From VRUE01 sp963814915 (GTDB lineage Bacteria > Actinomycetota > Thermoleophilia > Solirubrobacterales > 70-9), in contig CAWFEI010000005.1 in the NCBI GenBank assembly GCA_963814915.1, forward strand, positions 186,001 through 250,000: 64,000 bases of DNA. The letters are read 5' to 3'. Below the pieces are notes generated by a model that worked only from the letters and a program-made list of their open reading frames with translations, was not told where the DNA came from and ran no database searches. The translations under genes and the position numbers were made by a program. This document shows positions 41,945 to 54,561 of the stretch, in pieces; the first letter of the stretch is position 1; each line of letters starts with the position of its first letter.

Positions 41945-42904
41945 AGCACCTGCTGGCGATCGAGGATCTCGACCGGGCCGAAATCGAAGCGATCCTCGAT
42001 CGCGCCGAGAGCTTCGCCGAGGTCGGCCGCCGCGACATCAAGAAGGTGCCGACCCTGCGCGGACGAACCGTGGTCAGCCTCTTCTACGAGGCGAGCACCC
42101 GCACCAGCGCCTCCTTCGAACTGGCCGCGAAGCGCCTCTCCGCCGACCTGATCTCGCTCAAGGCGGCGGGCTCCTCGGTCGACAAGGGCGAGTCGCTGAA
42201 GGACACCTGCGCGACGCTCTCCGCCTACGACCCGGCGGCGATCGTGATCCGCCACCCCTACGCCGGCGCCGCCCAGCTCGTCGCCGGCTGGAGCGAGGCG
42301 GCGGTGGTCAACGCCGGCGACGGCAAGCACGAGCACCCGAGCCAGGCGCTGCTCGACCTGTACACGCTGCGCCGCCGGCTCGGCCCGGTCGAGGGCAGGC
42401 GGATCTGGATCGTCGGCGACGTCCTTCACAGCCGCGTCGCCCGCTCCAACCTGATCGCCTTCCAGGCGATGGGCGCCGAGGTCACGCTCTGCGGGCCGCC
42501 GGCGCTGATTCCGCGCGGGATCGAGCAGCTCGGCTGCGCGGTCACCCACTCGCTCGACGGAATCGGCGAGGCCGACGTCGTCTACGCCCTGCGTTTGCAG
42601 CGCGAGCGGATGGCGGAGAGCTTCGTCCCCTCGATCCGCGAGTACGCCGCCCACTTCCAGATCGACTCGCGCCGGCTCTCGCCGCAACCAGCTGTTGATG
42701 CACCCGGGCCCGGTCAACCGCGGGGTCGAGCTCTCCGGCGAGGCGATCGACTCGCCGCAATCGCTGATCGGCCGAGCAGGTCGCGTCCGGCTTGGTCGTG
42801 CGGATGGCGATCCTCTACGAGCTGTTGGCCAGCGGCGAGCGGCCGACACCGGCGACCGGCGACCCGGCGAGCAGAGCCCGACCCCGATCGGACAGCCCGC
42901 GTGA
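41941..42904 (+). CDS. pyrB: Aspartate carbamoyltransferase catalytic subunit (frameshifts as read)
   Basis: The first committed pyrimidine step: carbamoyl phosphate plus aspartate. About 320 aa after correction. Carbamoyl phosphate motif ASTRTSASFE (51-60; the second Arg of the usual STRTR is Ser here), GSSVDKGESLKDT, and KHEHPSQALLDL. The C-terminal third is split over three frames: an extra base near 42677-42685 (before RNQLLMHPGPVNRG), another near 42769-42774 (before EQVASGLVVRMA), and a missing base near 42856-42870. The TGA at 42902 then overlaps the pyrC GTG. Net length is consistent with these three changes. Likely sequence errors. Confidence 0.85.
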
Positions 42905-44248
42905 GGCTCGCCGAGGCGCTCGACATGCGCGCCGGGAGAGGGCGCCGGCCTGGTTCTGCGAGAGGCCACGCTGCTCGACCCGGTCGCGGGCATCGAGGGC
43001 GTTCACGACATCGTCGTCCGCGACGGTGAGATCGCCGAGCTGGCCGCACCGGGGGCCGCCGCCGAGGGCCTGGAGGAGATCGACGCCGAGGGCAAGCACG
43101 CCTTTCCGGCCTTCTTCGACCCGCACGTGCACCTGCGCACGCCGGGTCAGGAGCACAAGGAGGACATCGAGACCGGCACGCGCTCGGCCGCCGCTGGCGG
43201 CTTTTGCGGCATCCTCGCGATGGCCAACACCGAGCCGCCCGTCAGCACTCCCGCCGACATCGAGGCTCTGCGCGAGGCGGCCCGCGAGGGCGCTTCGGTT
43301 CCGGTCGGGTTCCTCGCGACCGTGACGCGGGGCATGGCCGGCGAGGAGCTGACCGAGATGGGGGCGATCCGCGAAGCCGGCGCTGTCGGCTTCAGCGACG
43401 ACGGGCTGCCGATCCGCAGCGCCAGGGTGCTGCGCCGCGCCCTGCAGTACCAGCGCCTCTGCGGGGGCAACATCGCCCTGCACGAGGAGGACCCCGAGCT
43501 CTCGGGCGAAGGCGTCATGCACGAGGGGCCGGTCTCGGCCGCGCTCGGCCTGGCCGGCGTGCCGTCAGTCTCGGAGTCGACGATGATCGCCCGCGACGCC
43601 GCACTGGCCGGCTACGAGGATGGTCGGATCCATGTCCAGCACCTCTCGGCGGCCGAGTCGGTGCAAGTTGTGCGAGCCGCCAAGGAAGCCGGGGTGCGGA
43701 TCAGCTGCGAGGCCAGCCCGCACCACCTCTGCCTGACCGAGGAGGAGGTGCGCGGGCTCGACCCGCGCCGCCACAAGATGAACCCCCCGCTGCGCTCGGA
43801 GGTCGATCGCCAGGCGCTGGTCGAGGGCCTGCGCGACGGCACGATCGAGTGCGTCGCCACCGATCACGCGCCGCACGCCACGGAGGAAAAGGAGGTGCCC
43901 TTCGAGCAGGCCGCGATGGGCGTGACCGGGCTGGAGACCGCCTTTGCCGCTCTGTACACCGAGCTGGTCCTGCCGGGGACGATCGAGCTCGCCCTGCTGG
44001 TCGAGCGCCTGGCCGGCGGCGCGGCGCCGTTCGACCTACCGCGACCCACCCTGGTGCCGGGCAGCGAGGCGAACATCGCCCTTTGCGACCTCGACGCGAA
44101 GTGGACGGTCGGCGAGGAGGGCTACGAGAGCCGCTCGGACAACTCCTGGTGCGCCGGTCGCGCTCTGACCGGGCGCGTGCTGATGACCCTGGCGGGCGGC
44201 CGGGTCGCCTACCGCCTGCGCAGCTTCAGCCTGGGGGTCGCCGCATGA
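42901..44248 (+). CDS. pyrC: Dihydroorotase (one frameshift near the start)
   Basis: A type I dihydroorotase of about 448 aa that closes carbamoyl aspartate to dihydroorotate. Metal motif DPHVHLRTPGQEHKED, ANTEPPVST, the HVQHLSAAES and CEASPHHLCLTEE motifs, and CVATDHAPHA. The GTG at 42901 overlaps the pyrB stop; within 42921-42945 one extra base must be skipped to join the start to LREATLLDPVAGI. The body of the gene is intact and ends overlapping carA (ATGA). Confidence 0.88.
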
Positions 44249-45349
44249 GCGGCTACATCCTGCTCGAAGATGGTGCGCGCTTCGATGGCGTGCTCTGCGG
44301 CGCCGCCGGCGAGGTGACCGGCGAGGTCGTCTTCAACACCGCGATGACGGGCTACCAGGAGTCGGTCACCGATCCTTCCTACGCGGGCCAAATCATCGTC
44401 TTCACCTATCCGCTGGTCGGCAACTACGGGGTCTCCGCCGAGGCGATGGAGTCCGACCGCATCCACGCTCGCGGCGTCGTCATGCGCGACCCGAAGAATC
44501 GCGAGGACGCCGCCAGCGCCGAGGGCGGCTGGCTCGACTGGCTGACCGACTGTGGCGTGCCGGGAATCGGCGGCCTCGACACCCGTGCCCTGGTCCGCCA
44601 TATCCGCGACAAGGGAGCGATGCGCGGGGGGGTCTTCTCCGCCGGGACCCCTGAAGGCGAGGCGCGCGAACGGGTCGCCGCCGAGCCCAGCATGGACGGC
44701 GCCGACCTCGCCCGAATGGTCACCCCGCCCGAGCCGGTCCGTTTCGAGGGCGAGGGGCCGCACGTGGTCGGGATCGACACTGGGATCAAGCTCAACATCG
44801 TCCGCGAGCTGCGCGCCCGGGGCGCCCGGTTGACCCTGCTGCCCTGCACCTCCTCCGCCGAGCAGGTCCTTGCCGAGGAGCCGGACGTCGTCTTCCTCGC
44901 CAACGGCCCGGGCGACCCCGGCGCGCTCGGCTACGTCATCGAGACGGTTCGCGAGCTGGTCGGCCGCAGGCCCCTGTTCGGCATCTGCCTCGGCCATCAG
45001 CTGCTCTGTCGCGCGGTCGGGCTGGAGACGTTCAAGCTGCCGTTCGGCCACCGCGGCGCCAATCACCCGGTCAAGGACCTGGCCGCGGGACGGATTGAGA
45101 TCACCTCGCAGAACCACGGATTCGCGGTGTGCGGCCCAGGCGGCGAGCCGCGCATCGAGGCCGACGAGCCGGTCCGCTGGGAGACCGACTTCGGCGTCGC
45201 CGAGCTATCCCACCTCAACCTCTACGACCGCACCGTCGAGGGCCTGGTGCTGAAGGAAGCCGCAGCCGCGACGGTCCAGTACCACCCCGAGGCGGGCCCC
45301 GGGCCGCACGACGCCCGCCACCTCTTCGATTCATTCCTGGAGCTTGCCC

Positions 45350-45357
<8 letters not shown>
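44245..45357 (+). CDS. carA: Carbamoyl phosphate synthase small subunit
   Basis: The glutaminase subunit that supplies ammonia to CarB. 370 aa. N-terminal domain with GYILLEDGARFDG and FNTAMTGYQESVTDPSYAGQ; class I amidotransferase domain with FGICLGHQ (Cys248) and QYHPEAGPGPHDA. Starts with ATG overlapping the pyrC stop and overlaps carB by 8 bp. Confidence 0.97.
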
Positions 45358-48443
<3,086 letters not shown>

Positions 48444-48451
<8 letters not shown>

Positions 48452-50216
48452 CCGGCCCCTCGCGCCCTTCGGGCGACGCGCCTGCGAGGTAACTCAGAGC
48501 CGCGCCACGGGCGGCTACCGGCTCTTCTCGTTGCTCGACACCAATGGCCCAGAGCCCCAACCCGGTCAGTTCTACATGCTTGCCACGGAGTCGCACTGGC
48601 AGCAGCCCGGCGGCCGCCCCTTCCTGCCGCGCGCCTTCTCCGTCGCCGAAGCCACAACCGGATCGCGTTCGTCTTTTGTCGACAAGAGCGCGACAAACAG
48701 CGAACGCACTGCGGTGCAACTGGACTTCCTGGTCGAGGGAATAGGGCCGGGTACCGACCGGCTCTGCGAGCTCGAAGAGGGGGAGCGTGTCTGGGTCACC
48801 GGCCCACTCGGCAACACCTTCGCCGCCCCCAAGGAGCTTTCCCAAGACGCCGCCGGTGCGATCCTCGTCGGTGGCGGCATCGGCATCGCCCCGCTGGCGA
48901 TCTGGCGCAAGCGCCTCGCCGCGAAGAACATCCCCGCCCGCATCCTCCTGGGCTTCCGCGACGAGGCTCACTCCGGTGGTCTAGACGACCTCTTCGCCTG
49001 TTGCGAGGTCGCCCTCGCCAGCGACGACGGCCACATTGGCCACCACGGCCGCGTCACCGATCTGCTCTCGCAGATGCTCGAGGGCGACGACGCAAGCTCG
49101 GCCGTCGTCTACGCCTGCGGCCCCCCGCCGATGCTCGATGCCGTTCGCTCTCTCTGCCAAAGGCACGGCGTCGTCTACCAACTGGCCAAGGAGTCTCCGA
49201 TGGCATGTGGTTATGGGGCGTGTTACGGCTGCGCCGTTCCCGACCCCGAGGGGGGCTATCACCGCCTTTGCGTAGACGGCCCGGTGCTCCCCCGGAGAGA
49301 ACTTGAGAGCAGCGCGGAAACGCGCCCAGAACAAGCTCCCAGCGCGAGTTCTCGCAGGGGAACCCCCGACGTCTCGCCCACCGAGTTCTGCGGCCTCACC
49401 CTTCGCAGCCCGGTGATCAACGCCTCCGGGACCTTCGACGCGATCGCGGCCCGCCGCGTCTACGGCGACGCGCTGCTCGACGAGTTCCCTTTCGCCGCCT
49501 TTGTCTCGAAGACGATCACCCTTGAGCCGCGGGCGGGCAACGCCCCGCAGCGGATCTGGGAGACCCCGGCGGGGATGATCAACTCGATCGGCCTGCCCAA
49601 CAAGGGGCTGCAGGGGTTCCTCGCCGAGGACCTGCCCCGGCTGGGCGAGCTTCCCGTGCCGCTGATCGTCTCCGCGATGGCAACCGGCCACGAGGACTTC
49701 AAGCGCATGGTCTCCGCCCTGGAGGGCCGCCCGGAGGTCGCCGCCATCGAGCTAAACATTTCCTGCCCCAACGTCCATTCGGGCCTGATCGTCGGCGAGC
49801 AACCCGGTGAGACGGTCGCTCTGCTGGAGTCGCTGCGGCCGCTGACCGCAAAGCCTCTGATCGTCAAGCTGACGCCGAATGTCGCCGACCCGGCGGCCGT
49901 CGCGGTCGCCGCTGAGGAGGGAGGGGCCGACGCGGTCTCGCTGATCAACACCGTCAAGGCTGCCGGCGGCCCGGTCGCCGGCGGGCTCTCCGGGCCGGCG
50001 ATCCGGCCGATCGCGATCGGCCAGGTGCGGGTCGTGGCCGCGGCGATCGCCCTGCCGATCGTCGGCATGGGCGGCATCTCCTGCGGCGCCGATGCCGTCG
50101 AAATGCTCGCCGCGGGGGCCAGCGTGGTGGCCGTCGGAACAGAGAGCTTCCGCGACCCCCGGGCGGGGATTCGTATTGCCGCAGAATTATCTGAGCAATC
50201 TGCGCGACCCGCTTAG
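48444..50216 (+). CDS. pyrD: Fused dihydroorotate dehydrogenase B (PyrK electron-transfer domain plus PyrD)
   Basis: A 590-aa fusion. Residues 1 to about 290 are PyrK-like: FAD/ferredoxin-reductase fold (GGRPFLPRAFSVAEA, ILVGGGIGIAPLAI, YACGPPPMLDAV) and a [2Fe-2S] site with Cys255, Cys260, Cys263 and Cys276. After a ~25-residue linker, residues from about 313 on are a class 1 PyrD with VINASGTFD, NSIGLPNKG, catalytic Cys441 in NISCPNVHSG, and GMGGISCGADAVEML. Together they would oxidise dihydroorotate with NAD. These subunits are normally separate proteins. An atypical, less GC-rich stretch lies in PyrK (about 48655-48715). Confidence 0.92.
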
Positions 50217-50271
50217 TCTCAACCTCGACTCGAGGTCTAGGTGAATTTGCGGAAAAACGGGTCAGTCGGCC

Positions 50272-50299
50272 TTGCACGCCCGCGAGCCACGGCTATACT
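50272..50299 (+). promoter_or_regulatory. Sigma70-type promoter of mihF
   Basis: TTGCAC (50272-50277), a 16-bp spacer, and TATACT (50294-50299). The expected start point is at most a few bases before the mihF ATG at 50310, with no ribosome binding site, so the mRNA is probably leaderless. Confidence 0.7.
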
Positions 50300-50309
50300 C
50301 GCCGCCCAG

Positions 50310-50642
50310 ATGCCCACCCCGGTCAAGACCTCCGCAGCGGCCCCAGAGAGGTCGCTGGACCAGCGAATGGACGCGCTGAAGCGGGCTAATGACATCCGCA
50401 CAGCACGGGCCAAGCTGAAGAAGGACCTCAAAGCCGGCAAGGCGAGCATCCACACACTGCTGCTCGATCCGCCGGAGTATGTGATGACCGCGAAGGTCTT
50501 CGACATGCTGCTCGCGGTTCCGAAGTACGGCCGCGTGAAGACCAACCGGATCCTCAACCAGTGCCGGATTTCGCCCTCGAAGACGATCGGCGGCCTCTCC
50601 GAGCGCCAGCGGGCAGAGTTGGTCTCGCAACTTCGCCGCTAG
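50310..50642 (+). CDS. mihF: Actinobacterial integration host factor (mIHF)
   Basis: A small DNA-binding nucleoid protein found only in actinobacteria; it compacts and bends DNA and helps phage integration in mycobacteria. 110 aa. The diagnostic stretches are RTARAKLKKDLKAG and KYGRVKTNRILNQCRISPSK (helix-two-turn-helix DNA binding), then GGLSERQRAEL. ATG 50310 gives the family length; an upstream GTG at 50241 would precede the promoter. The order mihF-gmk-rpoZ-coaBC is the standard actinobacterial arrangement. Confidence 0.95.
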   Translation: MPTPVKTSAAAPERSLDQRMDALKRANDIRTARAKLKKDLKAGKASIHTLLLDPPEYVMTAKVFDMLLAVPKYGRVKTNRILNQCRISPSKTIGGLSERQRAELVSQLRR

Positions 50643-50682
50643 CGGGGCCGACCGGTCCGCCGGTCAGTATCTCCGGCCGTCA

Positions 50683-51261
50683 ATGGCCAAAGTCTTCGTC
50701 ATCACCGGACCCAGCGGGGTCGGCAAGGGGACGCTGATCTCCATGCTGCTCGAGCGTGTCCCCGACCTCGAGCTCTCCGTCTCGGCGACGACGCGGGCGC
50801 CGCGCGCCGGAGAGGCCGACGGCCGCGACTACCACTTCCTCACCCCTGAGGAATTCGACAGCCGGATCGAGCACGAAGACTTCCTCGAGTTCGCCACCTA
50901 CAGCGGCCACCGTTACGGCACTCTGCGGTCCGAGGTCCGCAAGCGGCTCGAGAGCGGGCATTCGGTCGTGCTCGAGATCGAGGTCCAGGGGGCGCGCCAG
51001 GTGCGCGCCGCGATGCGCGAGTCGATCCAGGTATTCATTGCCCCGCCCGACCCGGAGGTGTTGCGCGAGCGTCTCGAGGGGCGCGGCGCCGACTCGGCCG
51101 AGGCAATCGACGCCCGGCTCGAGGTCGCCGAGCAGGAGCTTGCCGCGCAGGGCGAGTTCGCCCACTGTGTCACCAACGACGACCTGGAGCGGGCAGCCGC
51201 CGGCCTGGAGGGGATCGTGCGCGCGGAGTTGGGCCTACCGGTAGACTCCACGGCCGAATGA
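50683..51261 (+). CDS. gmk: Guanylate kinase
   Basis: Phosphorylates GMP to GDP with ATP. 192 aa. P-loop TGPSGVGKGT (8-17), GMP-binding SATTRAPRAGEADGRDYHFL, and VLEIEVQGARQVR. 40 bases after mihF; its stop overlaps rpoZ by 4 bp. Confidence 0.97.
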   Translation: MAKVFVITGPSGVGKGTLISMLLERVPDLELSVSATTRAPRAGEADGRDYHFLTPEEFDSRIEHEDFLEFATYSGHRYGTLRSEVRKRLESGHSVVLEIEVQGARQVRAAMRESIQVFIAPPDPEVLRERLEGRGADSAEAIDARLEVAEQELAAQGEFAHCVTNDDLERAAAGLEGIVRAELGLPVDSTAE

Positions 51262-51491
51262 TCACACCACGCGTAGACAAGCTCCTCGAGCACGCCGACT
51301 CGGATTACGCCGCAGTCGTCGTCGCGGCGAAGCGGGCACGTCAGATCAACAGCTACTTCCACAACCTCGGCGAGGGTGGCTTCGGCGAGTACCCGCCGCC
51401 GATGGTCGAGACCCGCGGCGATCGCAACTATCTCTCGATGGCGCTGGAGGAGCTTGCCGAGGGCAAGCTCAAATACGAGTACCGCGCCTAG
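51258..51491 (+). CDS. rpoZ: RNA polymerase omega subunit
   Basis: The small subunit that helps fold the beta-prime subunit. 77 aa. Family features: PRVDKLLEHADSDYAAVVVAAKRARQIN and, near the end, MALEELAEGKLKYEY. The ATG overlaps the gmk stop. The position after gmk is conserved in actinobacteria. Confidence 0.95.
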   Translation: MITPRVDKLLEHADSDYAAVVVAAKRARQINSYFHNLGEGGFGEYPPPMVETRGDRNYLSMALEELAEGKLKYEYRA

Positions 51492-51516
51492 CGCGCTCTT
51501 CTAACCAGGAGGAGAC

Positions 51517-52740
51517 ATGGCCAGAATCCTGCTCGGCGTAAGCGGTGGGATCGCTGCCTATAAGTCGCTTGAGCTGGCCCGTCTGGCGACCGTCGCCGGT
51601 CACGGCGTGCGCGTCGCGATGACCGAGACGGCCCAGCGCTTCGTCGGCGCCGCCTCGTTCGAGGGCATCGTCGGGGCGCCGGTCCTCACCTCGGAGTTCG
51701 AGCGCGATCCGCTCGGGGGGGCGTTCCCCGGCGACCCGGCCCCGGCCCACGACCCGATCGGCCACCTCGAGGTCGTCGCCAACTGCGACGCCTATCTCGT
51801 CGCGCCGGCTTCGGCCAACACGATCGCCAAGCTGGCGGCGGGGATGGCCGACTCGATGCTGACCACCTCCTTCCTCGCCTGCACGGCGCCGCGCCTGCTC
51901 GCGCCGGCGATGAACGACCGCATGTACGCGGATGCGGCCACCCAGGCGAATCTGGCGATGCTGCGCGAGCGCGGGGTCGAGGCGATCGAGCCCGGCGAGG
52001 GCCTGCTCGCCTCGCGCGGCGAGCGCGGCAGGGGGCGGCTGCCGGACCCGGCCGAGCTGCTTGCGCGCATCGAGGCCGTGCTGCCTTCTGGGGTGCGACC
52101 TTGGGACGGCCTGCGCGTCCTCGTTACGGCCGGGGGCACGCGCGAGCCGGTCGACCCGGTCCGCTTCCTTGGTAACCGCTCCAGCGGCCGCATGGGCATT
52201 GCCCTGGCCGCGGCGGCGGCGCGCCGCGGCGCCGACGTCACCCTGATCGCCGCCAACGTCGCCCTGCCCGAGCCCGCGGGGGTGCGCCGCATCGACGTCG
52301 AGACGACCGAACAGCTCGCGCAGGCGACTCAGGCGGAGTTTCCGACGAAGCACGTGCTGCTCATGGCCGCGGCACCGGCCGACTTTCGCTCAGCCGAAGT
52401 CGCGTCGGGCAAGCTGCAGCGCAGCGGCGCGCTCGACATCCATCTGGAGCCCACCCAGGACATCCTCGGAAGCCTCGAGGCGGGTGAGGGCCAAACCGTG
52501 ATCGGCTTTGCCGCCGAACACGGCAACGACATAGAGAGAGCCCGCGAAAAGCTCGCCCGCAAGGGGCTCGACATGATCGTTCTCAATGACGTCTCGGACC
52601 CCTCGATCGGCTTCGAGAGCGGCGACAACGCGGTCACCCTGATCGACGCCGCGGGCGAGACCGGCCTGCCGCTGGCTTCCAAGGACGAGATCGCCGAGCA
52701 GATCCTCGACCAGGTGAGCGAGCGGGCTATACTGACCTAA
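51517..52740 (+). CDS. coaBC: Bifunctional phosphopantothenoylcysteine decarboxylase/synthetase CoaBC
   Basis: Two steps of coenzyme A synthesis. 407 aa. CoaC part (1 to ~185): GVSGGIAAYKS, flavin-binding VAPASANTIAKLA, and PAMNDRMY. CoaB part (from ~200): VTAGGTREPVDPVRFLGNRS, then KLQRSG and VIGFAAE, and NDVSDPSIGF. An AGGAGG-type ribosome binding site precedes the ATG. The final codons contain the likely promoter for the rimP operon. Confidence 0.95.
   Translation: MARILLGVSGGIAAYKSLELARLATVAGHGVRVAMTETAQRFVGAASFEGIVGAPVLTSEFERDPLGGAFPGDPAPAHDPIGHLEVVANCDAYLVAPASANTIAKLAAGMADSMLTTSFLACTAPRLLAPAMNDRMYADAATQANLAMLRERGVEAIEPGEGLLASRGERGRGRLPDPAELLARIEAVLPSGVRPWDGLRVLVTAGGTREPVDPVRFLGNRSSGRMGIALAAAAARRGADVTLIAANVALPEPAGVRRIDVETTEQLAQATQAEFPTKHVLLMAAAPADFRSAEVASGKLQRSGALDIHLEPTQDILGSLEAGEGQTVIGFAAEHGNDIERAREKLARKGLDMIVLNDVSDPSIGFESGDNAVTLIDAAGETGLPLASKDEIAEQILDQVSERAILT
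52706..52733 (+). promoter_or_regulatory. Candidate promoter of the rimP-nusA-infB operon
   Basis: TCGACC (52706-52711), a 16-bp spacer and TATACT (52728-52733), inside the coaBC 3' end. The -10 and spacer equal those of the mihF promoter; the -35 is weak. The predicted transcript has a leader of about 68 nt ending in a terminator. Confidence 0.5.
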
Positions 52741-52767
52741 GCTTTTTCGTCCCTATCCGTGTACGAG

Positions 52768-52792
52768 AAGTGGGCCTGGCCCACTTTTTTTT
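52768..52792 (+). terminator. Intrinsic terminator / candidate attenuator upstream of rimP
   Basis: Hairpin AAGTGGG (52768-52774) with CCCACTT (52780-52786), loop CCTGG, T-run through 52792. The rimP ATG is 15 bases further, leaving no space for a promoter between. An 11-base direct repeat TTTTTCGTCCC flanks the hairpin (52743-52753 and 52788-52798). Confidence 0.85.
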
Positions 52793-52807
52793 CGTCCCGA
52801 ACCAGGT

Positions 52808-53041
52808 ATGCCAGATCTCAAAGACAGCATTCAACAGCAGCTCGCCGAGCTCGATTCCGAGCTCGACCTGGTCGCGATCGAGCAACCGGGGACGGAATCG
52901 CTGCGCCTTTTCATCGACCATCCCGCGGGCGTCGACCTGGCTCTCTGCGAGCGCGTCACCAGGCACCTCAACAGCCTGCGTTCCGAGTACGCGCTCGAGG
53001 TCTCCTCGCCCGGGCCCAAATACCGTAAGGAGCAGCCGTGA
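52808..53041 (+). CDS. rimP: RimP-like ribosome maturation protein, N-terminal domain only
   Basis: A 77-aa protein aligning with the first half of RimP (30S assembly factor): DLVAIEQPG, LRLFIDHPAGVDLALCERVT and YALEVSSPGP, which ends the N-terminal domain. The SH3-like C-terminal domain (normally another ~70 residues starting RPL...) is absent; the protein closes with KYRKEQP and the nusA GTG overlaps the stop. No sign of the missing part in other frames. Position before nusA-infB confirms identity. Confidence 0.85.
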   Translation: MPDLKDSIQQQLAELDSELDLVAIEQPGTESLRLFIDHPAGVDLALCERVTRHLNSLRSEYALEVSSPGPKYRKEQP

Positions 53042-54561
53042 GTAAAGAGATCGTCGAAGCAATCAAGGCGCTCGAGCAGGAGAAGGGCATCTCGGCCGAC
53101 AAGCTGATGGACGCCCTCGCCGACGCTCTTCTCTCGGCCTACAAGAAGACGCCCGGGGCGGCGAAATACGCCCGCGTCGACCTCGATCACGAGACCGGTG
53201 ACTTCCGCGTCTTCGAACTGATCCTGCCCGCCGAGCTGGAGGAGAAGCTGCTGGCCGAGGCGGCCGAGGCCCAGGAGGACGAGGAGCGGGAGATCGACCC
53301 GGAAACCGGCGAGCTCAAAGAGCCCGAGGACCCCGAGCTGGACCCCGAGATGATTGCTCCCTACGAGGACCAGATCGAGACCCGCGACGTCACCCCCGAG
53401 GACTTCGGCCGGATTGCTGCGCAGACCGCCAAGCAGGTGATTCTGCAGCGCATCCGCGAGGCCGAACGGATGATGATGTTCGAGGAGTACCAGGACAGGG
53501 TCGGCGAGCTGATCACGGGGATCATTCAGCAGTCCGACAAGCGCTACACGCTCGTCCAGCTCCGCGAGCGGGTCGAGGCGCTGCTGCCCAAGTCCGAGCA
53601 GGTCTACAACGAGCGCTATGACCACGGTATGCGGGTCAAGGCCGTGATCACCGACGTCTCCGACTCGACCAAAGGCCCGGCGATCGTCGTCTCGCGGCGC
53701 AGCCCCGAGCTGATCAAGAGCCTCTTCGAGATGGAGGTGCCCGAGATCGCCGACAAGCTGGTCGAGATCGTCGGCGTCGCCCGCGAGCCCGGCTATCGCT
53801 CGAAGATCGCCGTCGTCTCCCACACCGACGGGGTCGACCCGGTCGGCGCCTGCGTCGGCCCACGCGGATCGCGGGTTCGGATGGTCGTCTCCGAGCTGCG
53901 CGGCGAGAAGATCGACATCATCCCCCATAACGACGAGCCGGCCCGCTTCGTCGCCAAGGCGCTCTCTCCGGCCCGTGTGCGCGAGGTGATCGTCGACGAC
54001 GAGGAGCGCCAGGCGACCGTGATCGTCCCCGACGACCAGCTTTCCCTGGCGATCGGCCGCGACGGCCAGAACGCCCGGCTGGCGGCGCGCCTGACCGGCT
54101 GGCGGGTGGACATCAAGTCTGAGACGGAGTTCGCCTCCGACGACGAGGAGGTCGACTACGAGGGCGAGGAGCAGTCGGACGGACACTGCCTCGCGGTGCT
54201 CTCCAACGGCCGCCGCTGCCCCAACGCGGCGATCGGCGCCTCTTCCTACTGCGGCCTGCCGACCCACCAGGCGCTGGCCCGCTTCGAGACCAACCAGATC
54301 GCTGTCCTCTCGCCGCTCGAGGAGGCCGACGTGGCGATTCTCGCCGACGCAGAGGCCGACGGGGGCCAGGTCGCGGAGATCGTCGCCAAGGCCGAGGCCC
54401 AGTTCGAGGAGGAGTCCGAGGAGGAGACGGTCGAGCAGGTCGACGCCGAGACCGAGGAGGACGCTGAGGAGGCCGGGTCAGCCGAGGAAGCCGAGGCGGC
54501 CGAGCCAGTCGCGGAGGCCGAGGAGAACGAGCCCGTCGCCGAGGAGGCTGAGCAGGCCTAG
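53038..54561 (+). CDS. nusA: Transcription factor NusA with C-terminal Cys/His module and acidic tail
   Basis: Modulates pausing, termination and antitermination by RNA polymerase. 507 aa. N-terminal polymerase-binding domain with a ~45-residue acidic insert (EEREIDPETGELKEPEDPE), S1 domain (YDHGMRVKAVITDVS), KH1 (HTDGVDPVGACVGPRGSRVR) and KH2 (DQLSLAIGRDGQNARLAARL). Then a module with Cys384, Cys394, Cys405 and His410 (NGRRCPNAAIGASSYCGLPTH), like short zinc-finger-type modules in other actinobacterial proteins, and a ~100-residue Glu/Ala-rich tail. GTG start overlaps rimP by 4 bp. The usual ylxR gene between nusA and infB is absent. Confidence 0.93.
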   Translation: MSKEIVEAIKALEQEKGISADKLMDALADALLSAYKKTPGAAKYARVDLDHETGDFRVFELILPAELEEKLLAEAAEAQEDEEREIDPETGELKEPEDPELDPEMIAPYEDQIETRDVTPEDFGRIAAQTAKQVILQRIREAERMMMFEEYQDRVGELITGIIQQSDKRYTLVQLRERVEALLPKSEQVYNERYDHGMRVKAVITDVSDSTKGPAIVVSRRSPELIKSLFEMEVPEIADKLVEIVGVAREPGYRSKIAVVSHTDGVDPVGACVGPRGSRVRMVVSELRGEKIDIIPHNDEPARFVAKALSPARVREVIVDDEERQATVIVPDDQLSLAIGRDGQNARLAARLTGWRVDIKSETEFASDDEEVDYEGEEQSDGHCLAVLSNGRRCPNAAIGASSYCGLPTHQALARFETNQIAVLSPLEEADVAILADAEADGGQVAEIVAKAEAQFEEESEEETVEQVDAETEEDAEEAGSAEEAEAAEPVAEAEENEPVAEEAEQA

